From Verrucomicrobiota bacterium (GTDB lineage Bacteria > Chlamydiota > Chlamydiia > Chlamydiales > JAAKFR01), in contig JAFEGP010000003.1 of assembly GCA_018239815.1 (NCBI GenBank), positions 1 to 52,299 on the forward strand: a DNA stretch of 52,299 bases, written 5' to 3'. The position numbers and the translations under genes are program-made. The first letter of the stretch is position 1. The number at the start of each line of letters is the position of its first letter. This document shows positions 36,809-45,956 of the stretch, piece after piece. Under the pieces are notes generated by a model. It saw only the letters and a list, made by a program, of their open reading frames with translations, was not told the origin of the DNA and did no database searches.

Positions 36809-37582
36809 ATGTTACCGATATGGTTATGCATTGTTATTTTTTTAGTTGTCTTTAGTGCTCTTTTTTATCTGACTCGACGTTTTCGTGGCTATTTGGTTTC
36901 TAAAGAACATCCTTACAATAACTTTTTAGGCCCAGCTCAGCAGTTGATAGGGCTTATTTATGGGGTGATGTTAGCTTTTGTTGTTGTATTCAGTTGGCAG
37001 AACTACACAACTCTTCATAATAATCTAGAAAAAGAAGCTGTGAGCTTGTTTGATGCTTGGAAAGACGCTAAAGTTTTTGATGTTGCGTTAAGACAGAAGT
37101 TTAATATAGCCATTCTCAACTATTTAAAATCTATTCGTGATGTTGAATGGCCATTAATGAAACAAGGTAAAATGCCACCACCTAATGAGGCTTATCTTAG
37201 TCTATGGGACACAGTAGCACAAATAGAAGTCCACACAGATGTACAAAAGGCCTTTTTAACTAATCTTATCAGCGAATTGAATGTGATCAATAGTTTCCGA
37301 ATGGAACGTATGTTGGCAATTTCCAGCCCTACACCCCCTATTTTATGGGTTTTTTTGATAGGTGGAGCCATGTTCATTATCATGTTAACGGATTTGTACA
37401 GTGTATCTCCAAAGTTAAGCCTATTTTTAGCCTCCTTACAGGCTCTTATCATCGTATTTGCCTTCTATCTGATTTCTAATTTTAATCATCCTTTCGAAGG
37501 GCCTTTAGCCATTAAAAATGAGGCTTATAAAAATGTCGAACAGGTGATCAGCAATCTAGATAATCGCTCCGAGATAACATAA
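36809..37582 (+). CDS. DUF4239 integral membrane protein
   Basis: The 257-residue protein has two N-terminal helices (about 3-22 and 42-64), a soluble helical domain (about 66-175) and two C-terminal helices (about 180-202 and 208-228), the layout of the bestrophin-like DUF4239 family. Conserved features include the PAQQLIGLIYGVMLAFVVVFSW segment near residues 43-64. Function in bacteria is unknown; a channel role is only suggested by the family's similarity label. GGAG precedes the ATG. Its stop is 2 nt from the stop of the convergent protease gene. Confidence 0.8.
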   Translation: MLPIWLCIVIFLVVFSALFYLTRRFRGYLVSKEHPYNNFLGPAQQLIGLIYGVMLAFVVVFSWQNYTTLHNNLEKEAVSLFDAWKDAKVFDVALRQKFNIAILNYLKSIRDVEWPLMKQGKMPPPNEAYLSLWDTVAQIEVHTDVQKAFLTNLISELNVINSFRMERMLAISSPTPPILWVFLIGGAMFIIMLTDLYSVSPKLSLFLASLQALIIVFAFYLISNFNHPFEGPLAIKNEAYKNVEQVISNLDNRSEIT

Positions 37583-37584
37583 GA

Positions 37585-40428
37585 CTAAGGTTTTCGATAC
37601 TCTAGAAGTTGTCTTAGTTTGTCCTGAGATGTTAAAGTTTGATAATGGACACCCTCTTCCAAAGGAATCTGGCCATTGACACAAATTGCAAGTCGTTTAG
37701 GCTTGCTGAGCCCCAAGCATTGCTGAGCAAAATCTACAAATTCTTCATAGCAAAGAGATTGAAGGGCTTCGATACGTTTATCTAGCCAATTAAAATCACC
37801 TTCGTATTCAAAGGCTAGGCGATTTAATAAACGTCCTCTTGACTGTAAATTTTGAGCGGGATGTTTGAGACGTTCGATTAAAGATTCTCGAATCGATTCA
37901 AAACATTCTACGGGGATGATGTCGGTTTTTAATTGGCGTAAATGAGATTCTAGGAAAAGCTCAAAGCGAGAAAGTAAGTCGCGGGTGTCATGGCTACTAG
38001 ATTGGACAGCAAAAAAAGCATAAAGATGTCGCTCAAGTTCTTGTCCCCAGTTGCGTACTAAATAAGCTGTTTGTTGTTTAGTACGCAGTTCAGAGAAGAA
38101 AGGTTCCTCTAATCCCTTACACAAAACATCCATAGCTGCTCGTTTTTTGAAAGAGAAAGGACCTAAATCAGCAACTAAAATCACTGCATTACCTTGTAAA
38201 CATGTTTTTTGTTCTAGAATGTGAACATCACTTAGAGAAGCAACGACTTTTTTCACATGTTCATGCGAGGGATAAGGAGCATGATGTACGTGTTGAACAA
38301 CAGCGCTCCACACTTGCTTTGCTTGATCTTGAGAGACGTTGCCATATAGCAGAGCTTCAACGTAAGTCTTATCCCATACTTTGTTAGAAAATTTCTTCAT
38401 GTCATGATAACTAACAGTACTTAAAGCTTCTCTTTTCTTTTTAGCTCCAGCATAATCCTTATAGAGTACACTCCAAAGCAAATCTGTAGCTTCTGCTATG
38501 GGGCTCGATGTGCAAGCATTGGCATAACAACGTTCTGCCAGTTCTTTGCTATGCTCAAACTCTTCTTTAGTTGGTGTTGTAGAAGTCAAAGTATTTAAAA
38601 GCTTCTCTACAAATAAAGAGGCTTTGTCATGGAACCCTTCCACAATCAATTGTAGACCATTCGTATCAGGAGATAAGCTAAAGCTTAATCCTCCTAGTGC
38701 AGCTTGATAACTGTCAGTATTTAAGCGTTCAGACACGGTATGGCAAAATAAATCTGCTAAGACTTGTGATTTGGTGTTTTCAATAGAGACGGCAGGAGTT
38801 TTGATTGTAAAAGTCCAAGAAATTTGCGGAACTTTAAATTCTTGATCTCCCAAAGCGTAGCATACGCCTGTGTGAGAATTCTCTATTGTTAGAGGGCTTT
38901 GGATACTATCTTGATAAAGAGAAAAGTTTTCTGGTAGATAAACATTGGGTTCCGGCAGACAGATAGAAGGGTGAGGTGTGCTTAAAGCCCAAGTTTTTAA
39001 TTGTTTGTCAGAAAAATGTCGAATGCTGTAATCCGCTCCTAACCAAGGTTCCTTTTGATCAGCTTTTAGTCGGGTTTTTTCTGGTGAAGCAATAAGAAAA
39101 AACTGGCAGCTTTGAGGAGTCAAAGCAGTCAAAAGTCGATCGATTTGCTCAGCATGATAAGAAGTGGGAAGAATAGTTTTTTGAGGAAAAGTTTCTAAGG
39201 GTTCATCGATCATTGCTGTGGCATAATCAGAAACAAAGTCTGCAACATCTTCTCTTGATTGGTAACAATAGTGCAGGGTTTGACATTTTTGATATTCATC
39301 AAAAATGTGTTGAGGAATACCTGTCAGTCTATAACGAGCAAGTGCTTGAAAACAATATCCAATCACAGTTTCATATTCTTTCAGTCCTTTATCCGTTAAC
39401 TGAATACTTAAAGAGAAAAGCATTTGATTTTTACCAACACGGCTAGCGCCTGCACTTAATCCATTAGCAAGCTGTTGATCTTTGAGTAAAGCAAGTAAAC
39501 TGCCTTTAGATTCATGGCCTAACAGATGGCTGATCAGCTGTTCAGATTTTGTACTCATATCATGCTCAGGAAGTTCCCATGACAATTCAAGTTGTTGCAA
39601 ATGTTGCAAAGGTGTCACAGAAACAAGAATGCCTTGATTAGTTGAGTGAAGCAACGAAGGGAGTTGAGAAGTGTCAGAAAACTGAGTTTGGGGCACTTTA
39701 GAAAACAGCTGAACAACTTGATTTTCTAAAGAGTCCAAATCTTTGGGGGATACAACGATAAGATGCATAAGCTGAGCGCCGTAATGAGTCTTATACCAGC
39801 TTTTAAGTTCATCCTGAGAAATTTTAGCCAGTGTATCAAGGTTGCCGTTGCAAAAATCATGAAAAGGGTGTTCTTCCTGGCAGAGTGCTTTTTTTACATA
39901 TAAAACGCGCCAAGGATCTTGGGGGACATCCTTGCAAAATTCTTGATGAATGGCACAGCATTCACGTGCAACGCCAGAAGGATTAAACAAAGGGTCTATA
40001 AAAAAATGTCCAAAACGATCTAAAGCTTCTTCGAATCCATCATGATTAACAGAGAAGAAATAGACAGTACGATCTGACATTGTAAAAGCATTACGTTCAC
40101 CACCATGTTCATTCAGATAACGGGTATACCCCGCTTCTTCAGGATAAGTGTGTGTACCTAAAAAAAGTAAATGCTCAACAAAATGCGCCATACCAGGACG
40201 TTGAGCAGGGTCATCCCAACTTCCTATGTTAACAGCCAATGCTGCTCCAGATTGTGTGGTTCCAGGATCAGAAATTAATAAGGCTTCTAAACCGTTATCT
40301 AATTTAAGTTTTCGAATGCTACGTTCTTTTAAGGAAGGAGTGACGATTTCCAAGGTACACAGGTCTTCTACCGTTACAGCACAAAGAGGAAGAACGGTAA
40401 ACAAAAATAAACATAACAAACGCATCAT
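37585..40428 (-). CDS. ptr: M16 family zinc metalloprotease, pitrilysin/insulysin type (Ptr)
   Basis: Periplasmic clan ME peptidase, 947 residues, with a signal peptide (about 1-17). The inverted zinc motif HFVEH is at 82-86 and the third ligand Glu163 follows 76 residues later, exactly as in pitrilysin. The protein covers the four M16 domains of the single-chain family, with only the first carrying the zinc site. It starts within an ATGA overlap with plsB. C. trachomatis has the same ptr-plsB-cafE neighbours. Confidence 0.95.
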   Translation of the reverse strand: MMRLLCLFLFTVLPLCAVTVEDLCTLEIVTPSLKERSIRKLKLDNGLEALLISDPGTTQSGAALAVNIGSWDDPAQRPGMAHFVEHLLFLGTHTYPEEAGYTRYLNEHGGERNAFTMSDRTVYFFSVNHDGFEEALDRFGHFFIDPLFNPSGVARECCAIHQEFCKDVPQDPWRVLYVKKALCQEEHPFHDFCNGNLDTLAKISQDELKSWYKTHYGAQLMHLIVVSPKDLDSLENQVVQLFSKVPQTQFSDTSQLPSLLHSTNQGILVSVTPLQHLQQLELSWELPEHDMSTKSEQLISHLLGHESKGSLLALLKDQQLANGLSAGASRVGKNQMLFSLSIQLTDKGLKEYETVIGYCFQALARYRLTGIPQHIFDEYQKCQTLHYCYQSREDVADFVSDYATAMIDEPLETFPQKTILPTSYHAEQIDRLLTALTPQSCQFFLIASPEKTRLKADQKEPWLGADYSIRHFSDKQLKTWALSTPHPSICLPEPNVYLPENFSLYQDSIQSPLTIENSHTGVCYALGDQEFKVPQISWTFTIKTPAVSIENTKSQVLADLFCHTVSERLNTDSYQAALGGLSFSLSPDTNGLQLIVEGFHDKASLFVEKLLNTLTSTTPTKEEFEHSKELAERCYANACTSSPIAEATDLLWSVLYKDYAGAKKKREALSTVSYHDMKKFSNKVWDKTYVEALLYGNVSQDQAKQVWSAVVQHVHHAPYPSHEHVKKVVASLSDVHILEQKTCLQGNAVILVADLGPFSFKKRAAMDVLCKGLEEPFFSELRTKQQTAYLVRNWGQELERHLYAFFAVQSSSHDTRDLLSRFELFLESHLRQLKTDIIPVECFESIRESLIERLKHPAQNLQSRGRLLNRLAFEYEGDFNWLDKRIEALQSLCYEEFVDFAQQCLGLSKPKRLAICVNGQIPLEEGVHYQTLTSQDKLRQLLEYRKP

Positions 40429-41417
40429 GGTAACGCTTCGTAATAAGTTTTTACAAGATGGAAAATATGTGCAGCCCGAGCTTCACGCTTAGCATGACGA
40501 TCTTTTAGATCGGCTCCGGGGAAATTTTCCATATCAATTTCATCCCCAAAAGCAAAATGAGCACCTTGTCGAGAAGGAATACGCTTTTCTCCAAGTTCAC
40601 ATTCAACTTGTTGAGGAGGAGGCAAAATAAAATAAGTTTTTAGAGCCAAAGGATAAAAATGAGTCGGTGTTTGAGCTTGTTTTGCCATTAAACGGAACAT
40701 TTCAATACTAGCAGCGTCAAAAGGAGCCAAATGAATCTCTCCTTGAGGATTCATACGGTCTCTTCCTCCGCTAGGCGCTACATAAATGGTCTTTCCTCCT
40801 TCCTCAAGTAGCTCCCTCATTCTTTTCATCGTGCGTTGATTGTGCAACAATTTTTCTTCTTTGTGTTCAGGAGGATTATCAATATGACGTTTGGAGTAGA
40901 TGCAAAGCAGACAACACCCAAGGCTTAAAGGTACAGCAAGCGGGTCTGTAATGACACGATCTCCAGCTACAAAAATGACATTAGAAGCAAACTGCGCATA
41001 TTGTCGCTCCAAAGCAATATTCATAAGCTGAGGATCTACCTCAGTTTGGTGGTTAGCAAACAATATGATGTTTTCATTTGCGTCGATTTGTTGAATCATG
41101 CGCTCAATGTTCTGAGGATGAAGCAAGACTGATTTTTTTTGGTCCACCATAGGACGAAAGAGTTCTATCCCGAAAGTATGATGGTTAAAAGGCTTAGTAA
41201 GTTTTTCATGGTAAGGCTCAAAAGGATAAGGATGAGCTAGTTGTTTTTTAACCAATTCCAGATAAGTATCAAATAGCTTCACATGCTCCGTAAAATCTAC
41301 CCCAGCTGCTGTCAAAGTTTCTACATAAGAACGATACAGCAACGCAAAAAGATCATGGACCTTACGAGGTACAACATTAGCATCAAGCTCTTTTTTTAGG
41401 TTTTCAATAAAATTCAT
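40425..41417 (-). CDS. plsB: Glycerol-3-phosphate acyltransferase, plant/chloroplast-like soluble type
   Basis: Transfers an acyl group to the sn-1 position of glycerol 3-phosphate, the first step of phospholipid synthesis. The 330-residue protein lacks membrane helices and has the acyltransferase HX4D motif in ANHQTEVDPQL, plus FVAGDRVITDPLAVP and YVAPSGGRDR. This soluble form is the one shared by chlamydiae and plant plastids rather than the large E. coli PlsB. It lies 1 nt after the RNase G stop and overlaps ptr. Confidence 0.92.
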   Translation of the reverse strand: MNFIENLKKELDANVVPRKVHDLFALLYRSYVETLTAAGVDFTEHVKLFDTYLELVKKQLAHPYPFEPYHEKLTKPFNHHTFGIELFRPMVDQKKSVLLHPQNIERMIQQIDANENIILFANHQTEVDPQLMNIALERQYAQFASNVIFVAGDRVITDPLAVPLSLGCCLLCIYSKRHIDNPPEHKEEKLLHNQRTMKRMRELLEEGGKTIYVAPSGGRDRMNPQGEIHLAPFDAASIEMFRLMAKQAQTPTHFYPLALKTYFILPPPQQVECELGEKRIPSRQGAHFAFGDEIDMENFPGADLKDRHAKREARAAHIFHLVKTYYEALP

Positions 41418-41418
41418 A

Positions 41419-42963
41419 TCAACATTCTATCAGTTCTTTAGTTACAGAAGAATAAAAAAGAAATTCATTAATATGTAAAAGGTCAGAAGTTTCAAAATCT
41501 AAGTTAGCTTTTAGCTTGCCAGCAAGCTCAGTCAAAAATTCTTTATCTTCCCCCTGTTGAAGGTAAGCATCCAATTGAGGGTGTGTTACAACAGTAAGGT
41601 CAAAATTTCCATTTGTGCCAATAACTTTTTTGAGAGTTCTTTCAATTTCAATGACCACACTTTCATGAGTTTTAATGAGTCCTGTACCATGGCAATAAGG
41701 ACAAGTGGTGAAAAGAGTTTGCATCAGGGACTCTCGACTCCGTTGACGTGTCATCTCCACTAATCCAAATTCACTCATGCCTAAGATAGAGCCTTTTGCT
41801 GGATCATCTTTCATGCATTCTCGAAGACGTTCTAGAACTTTGCGTTGATTGCGCTTAGAACGCATATCGATAAAATCAACAATGATCAAGCCCCCTACAT
41901 TGCGTAAACGTAGTTGTCTAGCGACTTCTTGAGCTGCTTCTAGGTTAATGTGAAGTAAAGTTTTTTCTACATCTCCTTCAGCATTGGTGCTTCGACCTGA
42001 GTTAACGTCTACAGTGTGCATGGCTTCTGTGCGGTCAAAATAGAGATAACCTCCACTTGGTAACCAGATCTTTCGGCGGGTAGCTTTTTCTATTTCCCTT
42101 TCTACATTAAAACGCTCAAACATCGGAGCTTTGTCTCTGTAATATTCAATCCTTAGGGGATGTTCAGGACCAAAGCTATGGTGAAGACGACGGCATTTTT
42201 GATAGATGGTATAGTCATCAACTAGCAGTCGATCAAATTTTTTATCTACAGCTGTTAGGACTGCGCGTTTAATTAAGTCCGATTCTTCAAATAATAAAGT
42301 AGGATCAGAACTTTGGTTAAACTTGGCCATAATTTGGGACCAAGTTTGATGCAGTTCATGAGCCTCTTCAATAAGGCAATCTGTAGGAGCATGTACACTT
42401 GCCGTACGGCAAATGAGCCCCATGTCTTGGGGCATTTCAAATGCTCGTATAAGTTTTTTTAATCTCTCTCTAGTTGCTCGATCCTCGATTTTTCTAGAGA
42501 CTCCACGGTGAGGTGAGTTAGGCAACATCACCAAATAACGTCCCGCAATAGAGATATTAGATGTTAAACGAGCGCCTTTAGAACCGATGGGCTCTTTAAC
42601 AACCTGTACAAGTACAGGCTGGTCGATTTTAAGAACCTCATCGATATTAAGCTTTTGAGTTTTGTTGGTATCAACGGTTTGGATGTCATAATCAAGTTCA
42701 AAATCCATATCAAACATTTGTTCAAACTTCTTAGTGTTTTCTAAGATGTCTGACATATGGATAAAACCATTTTCTTGTTCGCCAATATCAATAAAGGCGG
42801 ACTGAATATTATGTAAGATATTGGTAACGCGACCTCTATAAATATTACCAGTAAGCTGTCTTGCGCGTTTGCGCTCTATAACCAAATCGACAAGTTGACC
42901 GTTTTTGAGGTGAGCGTAACGTATTTCTTTGGATTCTATATTGAGTAAAATACTGTTTTCCAT
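41419..42963 (-). CDS. rng: Ribonuclease G/E family endoribonuclease (CafA/Rng)
   Basis: Single-strand-specific endoribonuclease for rRNA maturation and mRNA decay. The 514-residue protein is RNase G-sized, without the RNase E C-terminal scaffold. It starts MENSILLNIESKEIRYAHL, has an S1 domain (NIYRGRVTNILHNIQSAFID, about 41-60), catalytic-domain regions with VDVNSGRST and GGLIIVDFIDM, and the Zn-link CPYC in TTCPYCHGTG. AGAAAGGA precedes the ATG. Confidence 0.96.
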   Translation of the reverse strand: MENSILLNIESKEIRYAHLKNGQLVDLVIERKRARQLTGNIYRGRVTNILHNIQSAFIDIGEQENGFIHMSDILENTKKFEQMFDMDFELDYDIQTVDTNKTQKLNIDEVLKIDQPVLVQVVKEPIGSKGARLTSNISIAGRYLVMLPNSPHRGVSRKIEDRATRERLKKLIRAFEMPQDMGLICRTASVHAPTDCLIEEAHELHQTWSQIMAKFNQSSDPTLLFEESDLIKRAVLTAVDKKFDRLLVDDYTIYQKCRRLHHSFGPEHPLRIEYYRDKAPMFERFNVEREIEKATRRKIWLPSGGYLYFDRTEAMHTVDVNSGRSTNAEGDVEKTLLHINLEAAQEVARQLRLRNVGGLIIVDFIDMRSKRNQRKVLERLRECMKDDPAKGSILGMSEFGLVEMTRQRSRESLMQTLFTTCPYCHGTGLIKTHESVVIEIERTLKKVIGTNGNFDLTVVTHPQLDAYLQQGEDKEFLTELAGKLKANLDFETSDLLHINEFLFYSSVTKELIEC

Positions 42964-42995
42964 CTGTGTATCCTTTCTTCAGACGGAATAGGACG

Positions 42996-43202
42996 TCAGG
43001 GGTAGCTAGATACATCAATCACCTGTAGCTGATAGGAACACTTTTGGCTTCCCAAGTAAGTTTGATAAAAAGCACTGTAGTGGTGAGTGTCTTTTGCAAG
43101 GAAGTCTTCTTTGAGTTGACTCGGGTGATCCGTGATATACACTCCGCCGAGCAGACCCGGCGTGCTTATACAAGCTTTTAAGAGCTGGACGTCTACCAAC
43201 AT
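42996..43202 (-). CDS. Possible 68-residue protein upstream of RNase G
   Basis: A reading frame beginning MLVDVQLLKACIS and ending LQVIDVSSYP runs in the same direction as the RNase G gene and stops 32 nt before it. Composition looks protein-like (mixed hydrophobic core, few rare residues), but there is only a weak GGA 10 nt upstream and no recognised family. An overlapping frame at 43015-43227 is basic and less plausible. It may be a real small gene at the head of the rng-plsB-ptr operon or merely an open leader. Confidence 0.35.
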   Translation of the reverse strand: MLVDVQLLKACISTPGLLGGVYITDHPSQLKEDFLAKDTHHYSAFYQTYLGSQKCSYQLQVIDVSSYP

Positions 43203-43283
43203 GGTCCATTCCGCGGTTTAAAACCAAATTTTATAACAATCTCTATCACTATACGGATTAGAAGTCATCTTTTCTACAAAAAC

Positions 43284-43312
43284 TTGAGAAAAAAGGTTTT
43301 TTCAAGTACCCT
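43284..43312 (+). promoter_or_regulatory. promoter of yceD-rpmF-plsX with a palindromic spacer
   Basis: TTGAGA (43284-43289) and TACCCT (43307-43312) are 17 bp apart. The region from CTTGAG at 43283 to TTCAAG at 43306 is nearly self-complementary (CTTGAGAAAAAA versus TTTTTTCAAG), so the -35 and spacer lie inside an inverted repeat. Only 14 nt separate the -10 from the ATG, which lacks a Shine-Dalgarno. Confidence 0.5.
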
Positions 43313-43326
43313 TACTGGTCCATCAT

Positions 43327-43746
43327 ATGGAAGATGACCGCTTTAAGATTTATATTCACCGCCTTAGGGATGGCAAAGCTGAGCAAATCTCGGAAACTTT
43401 TTCTTCAGACTTTTTAGGGATTGAAGAGGAAGGACTGAAATTTGAGGCTCCAGTTCATGTTGAAGGAACGGCCTGTGTTTCGGGAGAGGACTTTGTGTTG
43501 TCTCTTCGTATTAAGACATTGGCAAAAATGCCCTGTGTAGTATGTAACCAATTTACGGACGTGCCAATAGAAGTTTCTAAATTGATGCATACTCAAGGTT
43601 TAGCGGAATTAAAGTCGGGTCTTTTTAGAATGGGAGAATTAATCAGAGAGGGGATTCTTTTAGAACTTCCCCTTATTGCTGAGTGTTGCTCTGGACAATG
43701 CCCTGATAGAGCCGCGCTTACCCAATTTTTTGTAAAGGAGAATTAA
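43327..43746 (+). CDS. yceD: YceD/DUF177 family protein (RpmF-operon partner)
   Basis: Small protein of 139 residues encoded before rpmF in most bacteria and linked to large-subunit rRNA biogenesis in plants and bacteria. The paired cysteine motif CVVC is near residue 74, and a second cluster CCSGQCPD is near 120-127, so a metal site is possible. Position matches CT809 of C. trachomatis. Its TAA is 2 nt before rpmF. Confidence 0.88.
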   Translation: MEDDRFKIYIHRLRDGKAEQISETFSSDFLGIEEEGLKFEAPVHVEGTACVSGEDFVLSLRIKTLAKMPCVVCNQFTDVPIEVSKLMHTQGLAELKSGLFRMGELIREGILLELPLIAECCSGQCPDRAALTQFFVKEN

Positions 43747-43748
43747 TT

Positions 43749-43934
43749 ATGGCAGTGCCACGTAACCGTACCTCTAATGCCCGCAAAAATGCGAGACGTT
43801 CGCATCATGCTAAAAAACCAAAACATTTGGGCCTTTGTTCTAATTGTGGAACACCTCGTCCTTCTCATCGCTTGTGTCCTTCCTGCGGTCACTATAATAA
43901 CCGTGTTGTGATCAAGCAAGAAGAACAAGAGTAA
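43749..43934 (+). CDS. rpmF: 50S ribosomal protein L32
   Basis: Ribosomal large-subunit protein of 61 residues. It starts MAVPRNRTSNARKNARRSHH, has the zinc-binding pairs CSNC and CPSC around HRLCPSCGHYNNR, and ends in an acidic tail. The AAGGAG at the end of yceD is its Shine-Dalgarno. The yceD-rpmF-plsX order is widely conserved. Confidence 0.98.
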   Translation: MAVPRNRTSNARKNARRSHHAKKPKHLGLCSNCGTPRPSHRLCPSCGHYNNRVVIKQEEQE

Positions 43935-43935
43935 G

Positions 43936-44883
43936 ATGATGCGCATTGGGGTCGACCTCATGGGAGGGGATCGCCCTCCAGAACATTTTCTTGAAGCTGT
44001 CGTGCAGTCTTCGATGCAAGGTTGTACGCTCGTTCCTATTTGTAATCAAAAAACAGCAGATCAACTTGCTCAATTGGGGTCTTATGACTGTGTGATTACC
44101 GAAGAGTATATCGAGATGGGAGAATCTCCACTGTTAGCCGTTAGACGTAAAAAACGGGCTTCTATGACAGTGGGAGTGCAGCTTGTTAAGGAAAGAGAGT
44201 TAGATGCTTTGGTTTCTACAGGGAATACCGGAGCTTTAGTTGCAACTTCAATGTTGCAACTTCCCATGCTTGGATCTGTTGAAAGACCAGCGCTGTTAGT
44301 GATTATGCCTAATGGTGAAAAGGGCGTTGTGGTTTTGGATGTAGGAGCAAATATTACACCTAAGCCACAGCATCTTCTTGATTATGCGAAGATGGGAGTT
44401 GGTTATCGACAAGCGATTCAAGGAGTAGAGTGGCCTAAGGTTGGATTACTGAATATCGGGGTTGAAGAGCGCAAGGGTACACCTGAAGTTCAACAGACAT
44501 ACCACCTTTTACAAGAAACCTTTGGTTCTTATTTTTTGGGTAATGTTGAAGGAAGGGAAGCCTTTGACGGAGATATCGACGTCATGGTCACAGATGGGTT
44601 TACGGGGAATGTTTTTTTAAAAACCTGCGAAGGTGTCTCTTCTTTTTTCGTTGAGTATATTCATGCGCATTTTCCTGATATCAGCAAGCAAATCATAAAG
44701 AGTTTTCAAGAGCGCTTCAATTATGACCGTCATCCGGGTGGTTTTCTATGCGGGGTCGATGGTATCATTGTTAAATGCCATGGCCATTCTAATATTACGG
44801 CTTTAAAAAATGGCATTAAAGGTGCAGCTTCTCTAGTTCGAGAAGGTGTGCTTGATAAATTCAAAGAGATTTTTCGCTCCTAA
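43936..44883 (+). CDS. plsX: Phosphate acyltransferase PlsX
   Basis: Converts acyl-ACP to acyl-phosphate for phospholipid synthesis; peripheral membrane enzyme. The 315-residue protein begins MMRIGVDLMGGDRPPE and contains VSTGNTGALVATSMLQLP, VVLDVGANITPKP and VTDGFTGNVFLKTCEG. It sits one base after rpmF. Its stop is 5 nt from the stop of the convergent lpxB gene with no terminator in between, so the two transcripts must overlap. Confidence 0.96.
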   Translation: MMRIGVDLMGGDRPPEHFLEAVVQSSMQGCTLVPICNQKTADQLAQLGSYDCVITEEYIEMGESPLLAVRRKKRASMTVGVQLVKERELDALVSTGNTGALVATSMLQLPMLGSVERPALLVIMPNGEKGVVVLDVGANITPKPQHLLDYAKMGVGYRQAIQGVEWPKVGLLNIGVEERKGTPEVQQTYHLLQETFGSYFLGNVEGREAFDGDIDVMVTDGFTGNVFLKTCEGVSSFFVEYIHAHFPDISKQIIKSFQERFNYDRHPGGFLCGVDGIIVKCHGHSNITALKNGIKGAASLVREGVLDKFKEIFRS

Positions 44884-44888
44884 TCGAC

Positions 44889-45956
44889 TTACTTCTCTAA
44901 ATAGCTTTGGACAACTCTGGCAGCGCAGTGGTAAGGGTCTTGATCAAGATCAAAATGACTGCGAAGCTGATCTGTCAGTTTTTGAAATGTAGGTAGATGA
45001 TGTAAAACGCGTTTTAAAGAACCTGCTACCTCTTTAGGATCAAATTTCACATCGACATGCTCAGGTAACATCTCTGCTCCTAGGATAAGATTGGGTAGAG
45101 TAAAGTAGGGGAGTTGAATGCGAAAAAGATGTCGTGCTATCCGATAATTTAATCTTGAGAGTCTATACGTAACAGCTGTTGGAACGCCATGTAAAGCAAG
45201 TTCTAGGCAGATAGTGCCTGAAGTTGCCAGAGCACAACTGGCCGTATGCATCAAGGCATCCCGTTGATCGGCCATCACAGTTTCAATGGAGGTTGGGACA
45301 AGGGATCTTAAAGATTCACGAGCTAAGCACAAGATAAGACGATGATGAGGAAAAGAGCGTGCAGCTTGTAATTGAGCCTCTAAATTGCGATGTAACTCTG
45401 CTGCGCGGCTACCTGGAAAAAGAGCGAGAATAGGTCGTTGATCACAGGTTACAGATGCATGCGTTTGAGTCAAGATGCGATAAGCTAAAGGGTGACCAAT
45501 GTACGTTGTAGGTAAACGTGTAGATTGATAATAGGCAGCTTCAAAGGGAAATAACGTCATTAAATGATCAAGAGTTGCGGCCATTGTTTGGACACGGCTT
45601 CTGCGCCATGCCCAGACAGAAGGAGAAACAAGATGGAGAAGGTAACCCTTATACCCAGCTTTTCTTAATGCACGATGCAGAGGTAAGAAAAAATCTGGTG
45701 AGTCAATGGTCAAAACTACTTTGGGTGATCGCTTAAGAATGCTGTGTTTTAATTTGTAAAAACAGTGAATAAGCTTGGGTAGGTTCACTAACACATCTGT
45801 GATCCCCATAACATCATGAGGGGGACACAGGGTTTCTAATCCGGCTTGAGCAAGTAATTCACCACCCATTCCAAAAGCAGGTTGTTTTAATAAGGAAAGA
45901 ATCCCTGCTCCTAGCTGTTCGCCACTTTGCTCCGTAGCTAAAATGGCTAGGGTCAT
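44889..45956 (-). CDS. lpxB: Lipid-A-disaccharide synthase LpxB
   Basis: GT19 glycosyltransferase that joins UDP-2,3-diacylglucosamine and lipid X to form the lipid A disaccharide at the inner membrane. I start it at the ATG at 45956 (ATGA overlap with the GT2 gene, 355 residues). A longer frame reaches into that gene. Conserved parts are ATEQSGEQLGAGIL (from the usual GEPSGD motif, here with changes), LTIDSPDFFLPL, HLVSPSVWAWRRSRV, LFPGSRAAEL, SGTICLELALHGVP and PNLILG. In C. trachomatis, as I recall it, lpxB is a longer fusion located beside pcnB; here it is stand-alone. Confidence 0.94.
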   Translation of the reverse strand: MTLAILATEQSGEQLGAGILSLLKQPAFGMGGELLAQAGLETLCPPHDVMGITDVLVNLPKLIHCFYKLKHSILKRSPKVVLTIDSPDFFLPLHRALRKAGYKGYLLHLVSPSVWAWRRSRVQTMAATLDHLMTLFPFEAAYYQSTRLPTTYIGHPLAYRILTQTHASVTCDQRPILALFPGSRAAELHRNLEAQLQAARSFPHHRLILCLARESLRSLVPTSIETVMADQRDALMHTASCALATSGTICLELALHGVPTAVTYRLSRLNYRIARHLFRIQLPYFTLPNLILGAEMLPEHVDVKFDPKEVAGSLKRVLHHLPTFQKLTDQLRSHFDLDQDPYHCAARVVQSYLEK

